DNA of 64,000 nucleotides from Falsibacillus pallidus (GCF_003350505.1 NZ_QQAY01000015.1:1-64000), one strand, 5' to 3'. Positions 17,897 to 26,244 are shown, numbered from the stretch's first letter. The notes: generated by a model not told the origin, from the letters alone. Made by a program: numbers and translations.

Positions 17897-18328
17897 TCAT
17901 TTAATTAAATCGAATAACTCATCCGGAACTAATTTGAATTTAGGATTGGTAAAGTCGCTTATCGGCTTCCAAATCAATTTAAAGGTATGTCCGGTGTCTT
18001 CCTCTCCTATGAAGGACGTGTTTTCATAAAAACTCTTATCAACAAATTCGGCATCATAAACAAATACAACTTCATGTCCAAGATTGCCATTGAATTCAAA
18101 AATATTTTCTATGGTTCCTAAGTATTTTACATTCGTTATTTGTGCACCAATTTCTTCAAGCACTTCCCGTTCTAATGCTGCGGAGCTTCTTTCTCCATAC
18201 TCTATACCGCCGCCGATCGGACGATAAAAATATTCCCCTGTCACCTCGTCAAACCCTTCGATGACCACGATTGAATCATCTTTCTTAAATGGACATATAA
18301 CAATAGGACGAATTTTTGATACTCTCAT
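17897..18328 (-). CDS. Nudix hydrolase
   Basis: 143 residues. The Nudix box is complete (GGGIEYGERSSAALEREV then LEEIGA), giving G-x5-E-x7-REVLEEIG with the metal-binding glutamates. It hydrolyses a nucleoside diphosphate linked to another group; the substrate is unknown. The gene is followed on the same strand by unrelated single-gene enzymes and may be co-transcribed with the HAD phosphatase upstream (20 bases away). Confidence 0.9.
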   Translation of the reverse strand: MRVSKIRPIVICPFKKDDSIVVIEGFDEVTGEYFYRPIGGGIEYGERSSAALEREVLEEIGAQITNVKYLGTIENIFEFNGNLGHEVVFVYDAEFVDKSFYENTSFIGEEDTGHTFKLIWKPISDFTNPKFKLVPDELFDLIK

Positions 18329-18347
18329 ATATTCTCCTTTCCAAATC

Positions 18348-18887
18348 TTATTTGAATGTCAAAAGCCATTTAATTGCTTCATTAAGATCCTCAGCCACAA
18401 AATCCGGCTCTACTTCAGCCCACTTACCATGGAACTCCTTGTTTATGTATTGCTCATATGCTGCTTTTCCGCTCCCTGTTTTGACCAGGATTTTCTTGCA
18501 TCCTGCCTCATGTGCAGCCAATAAATCCGTCCATCTATCCCCGATGACTGCACACTGTTTTAAACTCATTTGGTTCTCTTCAGCAGCCTTTTTTAGCATT
18601 CCTGGAGATGGCTTTCTGCAATGGCAGCCCTCAGAATGCTGGTGAGGACAAACATAAATTTTATCAAATCCAAAATTTCCAAGTTCCTTTTCAAAGCTTA
18701 ATAAAGTTGCCTCTCCTATTGAAATTCCAGGCTGATTGGTAAAAGAACAAACGAGTACTCCTGATGTTTTCAATTGCTGTATTGACTCAGCCACACCGTG
18801 AAAAAGTTCAAATTCTCCTGGATAAATGACACGGTCGCTGCCGCCGAGAGTTCCGTCCCTGTCTATGAAAACCGCTTGTATTTCCAT
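18348..18887 (-). CDS. HAD-IIIA phosphatase, GmhB/HisB-N-like
   Basis: 179 residues. Motif I is FIDRDGT (Asp9, Asp11), motif II the SFTNQPG segment, then a Cys/His zinc loop CPHQHSEGCHCRKPSPGM, and the VIGDRWTDLLAA acid motif. This combination is characteristic of D,D-heptose 1,7-bisphosphate phosphatase and histidinol-phosphatase relatives. No heptose or histidine genes are nearby, so the real substrate is uncertain. Confidence 0.87.
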   Translation of the reverse strand: MEIQAVFIDRDGTLGGSDRVIYPGEFELFHGVAESIQQLKTSGVLVCSFTNQPGISIGEATLLSFEKELGNFGFDKIYVCPHQHSEGCHCRKPSPGMLKKAAEENQMSLKQCAVIGDRWTDLLAAHEAGCKKILVKTGSGKAAYEQYINKEFHGKWAEVEPDFVAEDLNEAIKWLLTFK

Positions 18888-18920
18888 GAAGAGTCCTCCT
18901 TTTCTATTTGGATTATTAGG

Positions 18921-19463
18921 TTAACTCAATTTATCCAGCAAGATTTCTTTATGTTGGGAAGATAATCGAATCAACGGAAAATCCCCGCTAGTAATTAGTT
19001 TTTTAATCCTTTTTTGTTCTTCCCAAGCCAAGTCATAAAGGGAATAATTTATGATTCCTTTGTTATAGGCAACTTCCAATTCGTCAGCATCTTTCTCTAT
19101 TAATTCACCTGAAGGAAGCAGGACGATATCCAAAAATAAATCATCCAAATAAGGGAGATCGTTTTCAATTGAATTTTCGAGGCAAATATCGATATACCAT
19201 TGAATTATTTCTCCATTTGCATCAAACATGGTTGTGACGGCATGATTTTTCCCCATAGGAAATTGCTGCAGCCACAGGTAGCCATCATCAACAATACAGA
19301 TATCCTGTTCCCCGTACTTCTTGAATAGTGGTTCACTTACTTTAATTGTGTTTAACAGCGTGATATATCCCTTAAATTCGTTCGTATTCAAATAGGTTTG
19401 TGCATATTTTCTTTCTAAGATTCTCTGCCACCCTGGACGGTTTCCAAATTTTCTTTCGAGCAT
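18921..19463 (-). CDS. DUF402 domain protein
   Basis: 180 residues from the ATG at 19463. The frame is open ten codons upstream, but AAAGGAGG six bases before this ATG decides the start. The centre contains WLQQFPMGKNHAVTTMFD and IIQWYIDIC, followed by DDLFLDIVLLPSGE, the acidic metal-binding strand typical of DUF402 (the FomD/Ntdp-like nucleoside phosphatase fold). It may hydrolyse a nucleoside di- or triphosphate; that is inferred from the family. The deoxyribosyltransferase-like gene is 45 bases upstream. Confidence 0.8.
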   Translation of the reverse strand: MLERKFGNRPGWQRILERKYAQTYLNTNEFKGYITLLNTIKVSEPLFKKYGEQDICIVDDGYLWLQQFPMGKNHAVTTMFDANGEIIQWYIDICLENSIENDLPYLDDLFLDIVLLPSGELIEKDADELEVAYNKGIINYSLYDLAWEEQKRIKKLITSGDFPLIRLSSQHKEILLDKLS

Positions 19464-19507
19464 GGTTTTCCTCCTTTCCTTTAAGTCATTCACGTCATTA
19501 TAGGTAT

Positions 19508-19903
19508 TTATATATAATTTTCCTCCTCCAATTTTTCGAATAACCTGTCAGTAGTTCCAATCACGATTTCAACTCCAGACACATGGTAAAACGTACTTGT
19601 AGTTTCAAAGTTCATTACTTTATCATCAGGTGAATGGAGAAAGATTGGTTTTCCTTGACCCAATGCAATCCCTAATTCAATATGACTTCCTTTGCCTGCC
19701 GGGAGAAGTACGATTATAAAATCTGCATCCTTTACTGCGATTCTTTCTTTTTCTCCTATATCTCTTAAATCCTTAATTGTTGATGCTCGGCTATTATCTG
19801 TCCAATCATATGTTTGGACATACCCCTTATTTTTTAATTGCCCACTAATAGATCTTACTTGCTCAATGTTTCGAAAACTTGATGCAACATAAAATTTTTT
19901 CAT
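19508..19903 (-). CDS. Nucleoside 2-deoxyribosyltransferase-like protein
   Basis: 131 residues. MKKFYVASSFRN at the start, DADFIIVLLPAGKGSHIELG in the middle and GKPIFLHSPD are the landmarks of the nucleoside 2-deoxyribosyltransferase fold. The Glu of SHIELG matches the catalytic nucleophile position. Many such proteins act on nucleotides in salvage or are uncharacterised. It is transcribed with the DUF402 gene downstream, which would fit a nucleotide-related role. Confidence 0.82.
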   Translation of the reverse strand: MKKFYVASSFRNIEQVRSISGQLKNKGYVQTYDWTDNSRASTIKDLRDIGEKERIAVKDADFIIVLLPAGKGSHIELGIALGQGKPIFLHSPDDKVMNFETTSTFYHVSGVEIVIGTTDRLFEKLEEENYI

Positions 19904-20016
19904 TTGTGTACTCCTTTTATATCAAACAATTAAAATTTAATTATTGTGCTGAAAAAGTGTGAGACATTACTAATAGTTGTTCCAATACCATTCACATCCC
20001 ACACAAAAACATTCGC

Positions 20017-20763
20017 CTATTTCACTGCTATTATAGTGAATTCCCATGGTATATTTTCACCATTCCATACCCGGTGCTCTTCGAATTGTTTTAAAGTAAG
20101 ACCAGCTGAAATAACTGAGTTGATGATCTCTCCTAATGTATAATAGCGCAGGGACACCTCTGGAAAAGAATCATGTTCTGCAGCATCAAAAAATGATTTA
20201 TAAGCTACATCACCGTTATGGAGCTCTTCATCGAAATATCCATGAATGATTGTATTATCCCTGCCTATGCATCTTTTCAAAGGATGAAAATCACTTAATA
20301 TCATTCTTCCCCCGCTTTTTAGAATAGAGAAAAGAATGTTCATTAACCTCTCTATGTCATTAAAATAATGAAGAACTCCACCTTCTAAATAGAGGATATC
20401 AAAGAGATGTGAATATCTGTCTAGGTCAATGTCATAAATATCCCCTATTACATACTCAATGTTTGTATTTGCACATTGTGCCAGCTCTAAAGCATATCTT
20501 TTATTCTCTTCTGAAATATCAAAAACAGTTACATCTGCTCCCAATAATGACAGTGGGACTGCTTTCCTGCCATTTGATCCACATATATTCGCAATCTTCA
20601 TCCCATCAATCATGTGGAAAAACTGTTGGTGTTTTTTTAAGCTGGCTAAAGGATTTTCTATTATTTCCATAGCTTTTTCTTGTGGAGAACCGTCTCTTTT
20701 TTCCCAAAATTCGTATGCACGATATTCCCATGCCTTTTTATTGGTAGAGCTCTGCTCATTCAT
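20017..20763 (-). CDS. Class I SAM-dependent methyltransferase
   Basis: 248 residues. The SAM-binding motif I is IANICGSNGRKAVPL (GSNG replacing the usual GxGxG), motif II VTVFDISEENKRYA with an acidic ribose-binding Asp, then VIGDIYDID and the LYLEGGVLHYF post-I segment. It is a complete Rossmann methyltransferase. The substrate is unknown and the neighbours give no hint. It stands alone with its own upstream region. Confidence 0.88.
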   Translation of the reverse strand: MNEQSSTNKKAWEYRAYEFWEKRDGSPQEKAMEIIENPLASLKKHQQFFHMIDGMKIANICGSNGRKAVPLSLLGADVTVFDISEENKRYALELAQCANTNIEYVIGDIYDIDLDRYSHLFDILYLEGGVLHYFNDIERLMNILFSILKSGGRMILSDFHPLKRCIGRDNTIIHGYFDEELHNGDVAYKSFFDAAEHDSFPEVSLRYYTLGEIINSVISAGLTLKQFEEHRVWNGENIPWEFTIIAVK

Positions 20764-20893
20764 TCTTTCTGCCTCTTCTTTCCTGAATGATTTGTTATTT
20801 AGGCATTTCGAATCCTAAATTCAAAATAATAAAGGTTTTTAACCGTTTGTTGTAAAAGTATATAAATACCCTTTACATAAAGGAGTTGTATGT

Positions 20894-21073
20894 ATGAGCA
20901 GCTGGTGGTACAGCCTCTATTTCATCATTTTGGGGATCGTTTCTTTTTTCACAGGTGAAATCGTTACATTTGCGATGCTCGGCTTAATTCTTATTGCACT
21001 GAATAATATCAATATTACGCTGAAGAAAATCTATCATCAGAATAAGCAGAATCAATCGGTTCCGAAAGAATAA
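20894..21073 (+). CDS. Small membrane protein of 59 residues
   Basis: A short gene starting MSSWWYSLYFIILGIVSFF at 20894, with AAAGGAG upstream. It has two hydrophobic segments (about 5-19 and 23-42) and a polar, basic tail (KKIYHQNKQNQSVPKE). The family is not recognised. The next gene starts 18 bases later on the same strand, so they are probably co-transcribed. Confidence 0.7.
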   Translation: MSSWWYSLYFIILGIVSFFTGEIVTFAMLGLILIALNNINITLKKIYHQNKQNQSVPKE

Positions 21074-21091
21074 ATGCATAGGAGAACTTAG

Positions 21092-21433
21092 ATGAAAAAA
21101 ATAATCATGGGGTTAGTTGTAATACTCGTTATACTTTTTGCCTTTGAATATCAAAAACCTGTAATGACCTCCCTGGAGGCTGAGAAGAAAACGATAGAAT
21201 GTATTAAACATCCACCTGAAGAGTGGCAGATCACCCCTGTTGATGTAAGTCTGGATGATTTAAAGTCGTTTTATATGATTATTAAGGCCAAAGAGGGTTT
21301 TTTCAACCAATTGACCAATCAAAGAGAAATGTCCGTAACAGCTGATTTGAAGGGCAAAAACCCGATGACGCCGATGGTCCAATTGGATGCCTATACTGGA
21401 AAGTGCTTAAGGATTATTGGTCCGATGGAGTAA
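21092..21433 (+). CDS. Conserved-looking exported or membrane-anchored protein
   Basis: 113 residues. One N-terminal hydrophobic helix (about 4-19) acts as a signal or anchor, followed by a soluble domain of about 90 residues with VQLDAYTGKCLRIIG near the end, reminiscent of small PepSY-like beta-sheet domains. The ribosome binding site is AGGAG. I cannot assign a family. It is probably in an operon with the 59-residue membrane protein. Confidence 0.65.
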   Translation: MKKIIMGLVVILVILFAFEYQKPVMTSLEAEKKTIECIKHPPEEWQITPVDVSLDDLKSFYMIIKAKEGFFNQLTNQREMSVTADLKGKNPMTPMVQLDAYTGKCLRIIGPME

Positions 21434-21439
21434 TATTAC

Positions 21440-21658
21440 TCATCGATCTTTTTTCATGTCATCCAAAGGCTTCTTTGAGATTCCTTCTTCATAAAATTCA
21501 ATCAGCCATCCATTTTTTTCAACGATTTTATCCGCACACATCATTGCGAGAAAGAATACGATTGCTGGATGATCTGTTGACAACCAGCCAGCCACCAAAT
21601 AAAAAAGAACCAGTGTTGTAACGAATAGTGGAATTAAATATGATAATCCTTTTTTCAA
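21440..21658 (-). CDS. Small membrane protein
   Basis: 72 residues from a TTG at 21658, chosen because GGAGG lies eight bases upstream; the GTG three codons earlier is too close to it. One strongly hydrophobic stretch (about 5-25) and a second weaker one, then a charged tail ending KPLDDMKKDR. It is convergent with the exported protein gene, six bases apart. Function unknown. Confidence 0.65.
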   Translation of the reverse strand: MKKGLSYLIPLFVTTLVLFYLVAGWLSTDHPAIVFFLAMMCADKIVEKNGWLIEFYEEGISKKPLDDMKKDR

Positions 21659-21736
21659 ACCAATCACCTCCTGCTTCTCATTATTTCAAAAATATTCCAT
21701 AAATTCAACAATCCTCATTACACAAAATGAAGTTCC

Positions 21737-21764
21737 AGGTGACTGTCACGCCCCGGTTTTTGTC
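21737..21764 (+). repeat. Hairpin repeat family C, copy 2
   Basis: GGTGACTGTCACGCCCCGG followed by TTTTTGTC. The GTGAC/GTCAC arms are intact. It lies 27 bases before array 2, the same arrangement as copies 3 and 4. Confidence 0.75.
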
Positions 21765-21784
21765 AAATGGTTGTGGTTGATTTG

Positions 21785-21904
21785 CCGCTGGCGCATAGAC
21801 AGTGGCGTTTGGCGCATAGCCGGGCTGCAGCGGCGCATAGGATGGTTTTCTCGCGCATAGGAATTGGAAATTAGCGCATAGACAACCAATTTTGGCGCAT
21901 ATAA
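21785..21904 (+). repeat. 21-bp phased GCGCATA array 2 (6 units)
   Basis: Cores start at 21791, 21812, 21833, 21853, 21874 and 21895, i.e. spacings of 21, 21, 20, 21 and 21. All six are exact or near-exact GCGCATA(G). The single 20-bp step shifts any reading frame across the array. It lies in the 414-base gap between two minus-strand genes, which otherwise holds only family C copy 2 and AT-rich DNA. Confidence 0.9.
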
Positions 21905-22039
21905 CATGACTGTATAGAAAATCACCCATGTTTCCCAGCCATTTTTATCACAGAAATCAATTCCGGCTCATTTTTTTCATTTCCAGAACGGGAATCCATC
22001 ATTTTAAGACGGAATTCCCCTCCACAACTAAAAAAATCG

Positions 22040-22068
22040 AGCATGCTCATGCATACTCGATTTTTTCT
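22040..22068 (-). terminator. Terminator of the GIY-YIG gene
   Basis: AAAATCGAGCATG and CATGC-ACTCGATTTTTT pair with a short loop, giving a T-run on both strands just after the stop at 22073. Confidence 0.7.
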
Positions 22069-22072
22069 CTTC

Positions 22073-22447
22073 TTATTTGTAAAATACTTTGTCGATATTG
22101 TATTTTGCTTTTAGTTCATTGATGATGTACGTTTCATAGATTTCACGGTCCATCGCTTCGTCGACGATCATAACGTCAATGCGGTACACTTCATCACGGT
22201 ATTTTTTCAATGGGGACACGTTGTCTTCCAGATGCTTAACAACACGCTGTCTTAGCTTTCTTGCTTTCCCGACAAACAAGAGCTCGTCGTTGATGTTATA
22301 AAACAAGATGATGCCGCCTTTGTCCCTTGGAATTTTATGAAGGTCGATGAACCCTTGCACTGACTTGATTACAGGTTCATTGTCCGCTGGATTTTGCTGT
22401 CTTTCCGTAATGGAAACATCTACTTTTGGTATCTCAATTTTAATCAT
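22073..22447 (-). CDS. GIY-YIG nuclease-domain protein
   Basis: 124 residues from the ATG at 22447. The ribosome binding site GGGTGG is eight bases away, so the ATG four codons upstream is rejected. The domain (about 44-124) reads GGIILFYNINDELLFVGKAR, i.e. the two-strand GIY/YIG signature in degenerate form, followed by LRQRVVKHL with the catalytic Arg region and a C-terminal Glu/Asn. It resembles the stand-alone UvrC-N-like proteins (YurQ type) of Bacillus. A DNA-repair or processing role is inferred. Confidence 0.82.
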   Translation of the reverse strand: MIKIEIPKVDVSITERQQNPADNEPVIKSVQGFIDLHKIPRDKGGIILFYNINDELLFVGKARKLRQRVVKHLEDNVSPLKKYRDEVYRIDVMIVDEAMDREIYETYIINELKAKYNIDKVFYK

Positions 22448-22599
22448 TTTATCATCCACCCTATCTCTAGTAACAATTCATACTATCATAGCTCAAAAGA
22501 ATACACTAGGGCAACATCCGTTATGAATTTCCCTATAAATTGAAACTTTTTCCTTTTATATCCGTAGATAAATTACACATAAAATGGGAGGAATGCAAG

Positions 22600-22755
22600 A
22601 TGTCAAAAAAGCTGGCGCTAGTTTTATTAACCCTGATGCTTATCGGAGTTGTTTATGGAATCATTTCATCTCATATTACTATGCTAACTAGTATCGGCAT
22701 CCTTTTCGGAGTTGTATTGGTGGGCTTTAAAAAGAAATGGAAGCTGAACTCATAA
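22600..22755 (+). CDS. Small two-pass membrane protein of 51 residues
   Basis: Starts MSKKLALVLLTLMLIGVVYG at 22600, with GGGAGGA seven bases upstream. Two hydrophobic segments (about 5-20 and 25-42) and a basic tail KKKWKLNS. Not recognised. A terminator follows directly. Confidence 0.7.
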   Translation: MSKKLALVLLTLMLIGVVYGIISSHITMLTSIGILFGVVLVGFKKKWKLNS

Positions 22756-22756
22756 A

Positions 22757-22793
22757 AAAATGCCTGTCCCTTTTCAATAAGGACAGGCATTTA
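22757..22793. terminator. Bidirectional terminator
   Basis: AAATGCCTGTCC and GGACAGGCATTT form a 12-bp stem around TTTTCAATAA-type loop bases, between two convergent genes. Confidence 0.9.
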
Positions 22794-23963
22794 TCATTCT
22801 ACTGGATCATCCACTTCAATTTTCCGGTCTGAATACAGTTTAGAATTCAGTCTGATGAATTGGTAGAGATGTGTGATGATTACTTTCAAGACAGCGTATC
22901 CCGGAACAGCGAGGATGATTCCGACGATTCCGAACAGGTTGCCGGCAGTCAAGATGACGAAAATGACGGTGATCGGATGGATTTCCAAGCTTCGTCCCAT
23001 GATTTGCGGCGAAATCAGCTTTCCTTCCAAGAGCTGGACAATGACCCATACGATGGCCAGCTTCAGCAGCATGAACGGCGAATCGATGACGGCAATGACA
23101 AATGCCGGTGAGATGGCGATGAACGGTCCGAGATACGGAACCACGTTGGTGACCATCGCAATGACGGCGAGCAGCAAGGCGTAGTCCAAGCCAATGACTA
23201 AATAGCCGATGAAAAGCAGCACCCCGATACATAATGAGACAAATATCTGACCCCTGATATAGGAGCTCAATGCATGGTTCATGTCTTTCAGAATCAACTT
23301 GGCCTCCCCGCGGCTTCTATTTGGCAGAAACTTCGAGATGTAATTCGGGACATTTTTTCCATCCTTTAATAGATAGAACAATAGGAACGGCAGGACCGCA
23401 ACGGAAAGGACAATTTCAGTCACCGTGCCGACAAACGTCATCAGCCCGTGTGAAAAGCCCGACGCGTATTTTTGGATATAGCCTGTAACGTCTTTGGTCA
23501 TTTTATCGATATTCGTATTGGCCGATTCAAGCCCCTTCTGAACATATGGATTATGTGAGAGCGTCTGGATTGAATCCTTGAATTCCTTCCGGATATCCGG
23601 TACGTTGTCGACAACGCTTTGAATCTGATTTTTCAATGGAGGAATGACGGAAGACACGATTACGGTAATGGCGCCGATGATGACCACATATAAGAGGACA
23701 ATGGCCAGAACCCGCTTGCAGCCTTTCCTCTCCAGGAAATCAATGATCGGGTTAAATAGATAGAAGCAGACTCCTGCGAGGATCATCGGAAGGAAGATCG
23801 TCCGTATAAAAATGATGAACGGTACGAGCACAAATCCGATTTTTGACAATGCCAGGATCGTCATACTTAATATGAAGATAATGATGGTATAGACAACAAA
23901 TTTACTATTTAATACTTTCTCTTTAAATACGGTTTTCTTAGGATCTTTGTTCTGAAACTCCAA
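22794..23963 (-). CDS. AI-2E family (PerM/YdiK-type) membrane transporter
   Basis: 389 residues from a TTG at 23963, nine bases after AGGGAG. The family layout is present: an N-terminal pair of helices, a long amphipathic extracytoplasmic region rich in polar residues (about 95-175), then helices carrying LLKDGKNVPNYISKFLP and VTNVVPYLGPFIAISPA and a C-terminal helix set ending in GIILAVPGYAVLKVI. Members export small molecules or ions; one subgroup was linked to AI-2 export, so the substrate here is open. Confidence 0.88.
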   Translation of the reverse strand: MEFQNKDPKKTVFKEKVLNSKFVVYTIIIFILSMTILALSKIGFVLVPFIIFIRTIFLPMILAGVCFYLFNPIIDFLERKGCKRVLAIVLLYVVIIGAITVIVSSVIPPLKNQIQSVVDNVPDIRKEFKDSIQTLSHNPYVQKGLESANTNIDKMTKDVTGYIQKYASGFSHGLMTFVGTVTEIVLSVAVLPFLLFYLLKDGKNVPNYISKFLPNRSRGEAKLILKDMNHALSSYIRGQIFVSLCIGVLLFIGYLVIGLDYALLLAVIAMVTNVVPYLGPFIAISPAFVIAVIDSPFMLLKLAIVWVIVQLLEGKLISPQIMGRSLEIHPITVIFVILTAGNLFGIVGIILAVPGYAVLKVIITHLYQFIRLNSKLYSDRKIEVDDPVE

Positions 23964-24089
23964 TATCCACAACTCCCTATATAAACAACCTTTTCTCTAT
24001 TTTACTTAATATGCATCAAATTAGTATACCCATATTTTACATTTCCCTAACTTACTTTCCTTTTGGTAAATGTTACCCTACGTTAATGT

Positions 24090-24115
24090 GTTTATCAGGC
24101 GTCCTCAACGGCTAT
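24090..24115 (+). promoter_or_regulatory. Sigma-B-type promoter of csbD
   Basis: GTTTAT and GGCTAT are separated by 14 bases, close to the sigma-B consensus GTTTAA-N12-15-GGGTAT, 43 bases before the csbD start. csbD is a known sigma-B regulon member in Bacillus, which supports the call. Confidence 0.75.
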
Positions 24116-24157
24116 TTAATACCTAAGCAAAAAATAAAACGAAATGAGGGATTTTAA

Positions 24158-24340
24158 ATGAATGGCAACGGTAAAGAAGATCAATTAAAAGGAAAAGGTA
24201 ACCAGGCGAAAGGCGAAATGAAAAAAGAATGGGGCAAAATGACAAACGACCCTGAAAAGATCGTTGAAGGCGAGCATGATAAAGACAAAGGAAAAGCGCA
24301 AGAACATGTAGGTAAAGTAAAAGACGCATTCGGAAGATAA
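24158..24340 (+). CDS. csbD: CsbD-family general stress protein
   Basis: 60 residues, very hydrophilic, with repeated KGKGNQAKGEMKK and KDKGKAQEHVGKVKDAFG, the landmarks of CsbD proteins. The family is abundant in stressed cells; its molecular function is not known. GAGGGA precedes the ATG. A sigma-B-type promoter lies upstream and a terminator downstream, so it is a one-gene stress unit. Confidence 0.92.
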   Translation: MNGNGKEDQLKGKGNQAKGEMKKEWGKMTNDPEKIVEGEHDKDKGKAQEHVGKVKDAFGR

Positions 24341-24350
24341 GCAAGATGGA

Positions 24351-24378
24351 AAAGACGTGGACTCCACGTCTTTTTTTA
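24351..24378 (+). terminator. Terminator of csbD
   Basis: AAAGACGTGGA and TCCACGTCTTT form an uninterrupted stem followed by seven T. Confidence 0.92.
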
Positions 24379-24406
24379 TTTAGTCAAAATTTTTCACTCC
24401 TACCCC

Positions 24407-24437
24407 TTGACCTCAACTCAGGTTTAGGTTGTATCTT
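24407..24437 (+). promoter_or_regulatory. MerR-type promoter with 19-bp spacer and internal dyad
   Basis: The -35 TTGACC and -10 TATCTT are 19 bases apart, two longer than normal. The spacer holds an imperfect 18-bp dyad running from CCTCAAC to GTTTAGG. This architecture is the hallmark of promoters activated by MerR-family proteins, and a MerR gene is the second gene of the unit. Confidence 0.82.
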
Positions 24438-24476
24438 TAATTTATCAACAAAATATCGTAATTAATGGAGGAAATA

Positions 24477-25190
24477 ATGATGACAAAATATGCGTTTGTA
24501 ACAGGTGCGAATAAAGGGATCGGATATGAAGCCGTTCGCCAATTAGCAGAAAAGGACTACCATGTATTCTTGGGAGCGCGCAATCCGGAGCTCGGTGAGA
24601 AAGCCATCGAGTCTTTAGGACTTCCAAATGTATCGCTCGTGCTTGTGGATATCTCGAATGCGGAATCCATCCAAGAGGCATTCAAACAGATTCAAGAAGT
24701 AACGGACCACTTGGATTTGTTAATCAACAATGCCGGGATTGCCGTGGACTTCAATATCAAGCCAAGCAAGTTGAAAGTGGAAGCACTTCGCCAGGGGTTT
24801 GATGTCAATTTCTTTGGAACGTTCCAAATGATTCAATCTTTCTTGCCGCTCGTTCAAAAAGCGGCCCGCGGTAAAATCGTCAATTTGACAACTGATATGG
24901 CGTCCCAGACGATGTTTGACAACGGCGAGGCTGGTCCTTTGAACCTTTTGGGCTACAACTCTTCGAAGACTGCTGTTAATTCACTGACATTGGCATTCAG
25001 CAAAGAATTCGGAGAAAATGGTCCTGAAATATTCGGTGTGACGCCTGGATTCACAACCACGGATTTGAACGGGAATGCCCCTGGCGGCAAGACCCCTGCA
25101 GAAGGTGCTGAAATTATTGTGGACTACGCTTTAAGCGAAACCAATTATCATGGTAAAATCTTAAATAAAAATGGCATCATTCCTTGGTAA
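24477..25190 (+). CDS. Short-chain dehydrogenase/reductase
   Basis: 237 residues. The start is at one of two adjacent ATGs (24477/24480) after GGAGG. The NADP-binding motif TGANKGIG is at about 9-16, NNAG at about 85-88, and the active site Ser and Y-x3-K (YNSSK) follow. It resembles carbonyl reductase-like SDRs of Bacillus (YxnA/YkvO type). The promoter and the co-transcribed MerR gene suggest induction by an aldehyde- or electrophile-type signal, as for the AdhR regulon; the substrate is inferred only. Confidence 0.88.
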   Translation: MMTKYAFVTGANKGIGYEAVRQLAEKDYHVFLGARNPELGEKAIESLGLPNVSLVLVDISNAESIQEAFKQIQEVTDHLDLLINNAGIAVDFNIKPSKLKVEALRQGFDVNFFGTFQMIQSFLPLVQKAARGKIVNLTTDMASQTMFDNGEAGPLNLLGYNSSKTAVNSLTLAFSKEFGENGPEIFGVTPGFTTTDLNGNAPGGKTPAEGAEIIVDYALSETNYHGKILNKNGIIPW

Positions 25191-25208
25191 TGCCGAAAGG
25201 AAAATGAA

Positions 25209-25586
25209 ATGAATTATACCATCGGACAAGTGGCGAAAATGAAGAATTTGTCGATCTCCCAGCTCCGCTACTATGACAATCAGGGGCTCCTGCCTTTTTT
25301 GAAACGCACGGAAAAAGGCGACCGGGTATTTGATGAAGATACACTAAGGTTTTTAGAACTCATCCTCTGTCTGAAGGACACAGGTATGCCGATCAAAGAA
25401 ATCAAGCAGTTCGTCGATTGGTCCATGAGCGAAGATGGGAACACCCCGGTGCGGATCGAGATGATGAAACAGCATGAAGCGGCCGTGCAGCAGCAGATCC
25501 GAGAAACGCAGGAAAACCTCAAAAGGATTCAGGCCAAAATCTCAAGGCTTGAACGGGAGCTGGTGGAAGGGCGTTTGGATAAGTGA
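25209..25586 (+). CDS. MerR-family transcriptional regulator
   Basis: 125 residues. The N-terminal winged helix reads YTIGQVAKMKNLSISQLRYY then NQGLLPF, followed by a long coiled-coil (about 78-120) for dimerisation. There are no C-terminal metal-binding Cys, so an organic or redox signal is more likely than a metal. It is 18 bases downstream of the SDR gene and almost certainly acts on the 19-bp-spacer promoter at 24407-24437. Confidence 0.9.
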   Translation: MNYTIGQVAKMKNLSISQLRYYDNQGLLPFLKRTEKGDRVFDEDTLRFLELILCLKDTGMPIKEIKQFVDWSMSEDGNTPVRIEMMKQHEAAVQQQIRETQENLKRIQAKISRLERELVEGRLDK

Positions 25587-25589
25587 TAA

Positions 25590-25614
25590 AAAAAGACCTG
25601 AGGTGGTCTTTTTT
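25590..25614 (+). terminator. Terminator of the SDR-MerR operon
   Basis: AAAAAAAGACC and GGTCTTTTTTT form a stem with a short loop, three bases past the MerR stop codon. Confidence 0.9.
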
Positions 25615-25644
25615 TATTTGGGATGTATTTCAAAAGTGCCTAAA

Positions 25645-25673
25645 AGGTGCCTGTCACGCCCCGGTTTTTGTCG
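25645..25673 (+). repeat. Hairpin repeat family C, copy 3
   Basis: AGGTGCCTGTCACGCCCCGG followed by TTTTTGTC, identical to copy 2 over most of its length except GCC for GAC in one arm. Array 3 follows 57 bases later. Confidence 0.75.
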
Positions 25674-25724
25674 GATAGGGTCGAGGTTTGTCGGCGGATT
25701 ATGCTCATTCGGATGGCGAATTTG

Positions 25725-25845
25725 CCGCTGGCGCATAGGAGGCTGTTTTTGGCTCATAGGATGCATAGTCCCGCGCATAGCGAAGGATTTCTGGCGCATA
25801 GACCACGAAATGCGGCGCATAAGCAAAGGTTTTTCGCGCATAGAG
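25725..25845 (+). repeat. 21-bp phased GCGCATA array 3 (6 units)
   Basis: Cores start at 25731, 25752, 25773, 25794, 25815 and 25836, an exact 21-bp ladder. The second core is GCTCATA. The first unit is preceded by TTTGCCGCTG, as in array 2. The gap from 25615 to 26019 holds only this array, family C copy 3 and about 170 AT-rich bases with no open frame. Confidence 0.9.
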
Positions 25846-26019
25846 ACTATCGATAAGTAGAATCCATCCCGTTTTTCTATCTAATTCACTTCATATTCCC
25901 CTCCAAAAGAACACTTCCCTCATTATCAACCAGCATTCTGCCCATCTAGCGCTCCTGAGAAGATCATTTCATTAATTTCCTATCACTATTCTGCTCTTTA
26001 ATCACACTTGCAACGCTAT

Positions 26020-26244
26020 TCACTCGATCCCGCGCTTCTTTTTCTCGCCTTCAATCATTCCTGAACTGTTTTCTTTATCAAATAAATTCAACGCTGTAAA
26101 CATGGCAAAGAATACGCAGACAAGCCCGGCACCGTGCATAGTTAAATTGCCAATTCTATCAAATTGATCGATTGTAAAGCTATTCAAAAACCAGCCGGCA
26201 AACGCAAAAATGAAGATGAGCAAAACTTTTAGAAATACTTTCAA
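26020..26244 (-). CDS. Small two-pass membrane protein
   Basis: 74 residues from a TTG preceded by GGGGGAAT. Two hydrophobic helices (about 3-22 and 33-55) and a charged Lys/Glu-rich tail (GEKKKRGIE). The family is not recognised and it stands alone. The low-usage start and isolated position make this a moderate call. Confidence 0.6.
   Translation of the reverse strand: MKVFLKVLLIFIFAFAGWFLNSFTIDQFDRIGNLTMHGAGLVCVFFAMFTALNLFDKENSSGMIEGEKKKRGIE

Noticed and set aside
21705-21929. Open frame across array 2 read as a 74-residue protein
   Set aside because: The frame exists only because 21 bp is a multiple of three. There is no ribosome binding site and the same type of frame occurs over other arrays.
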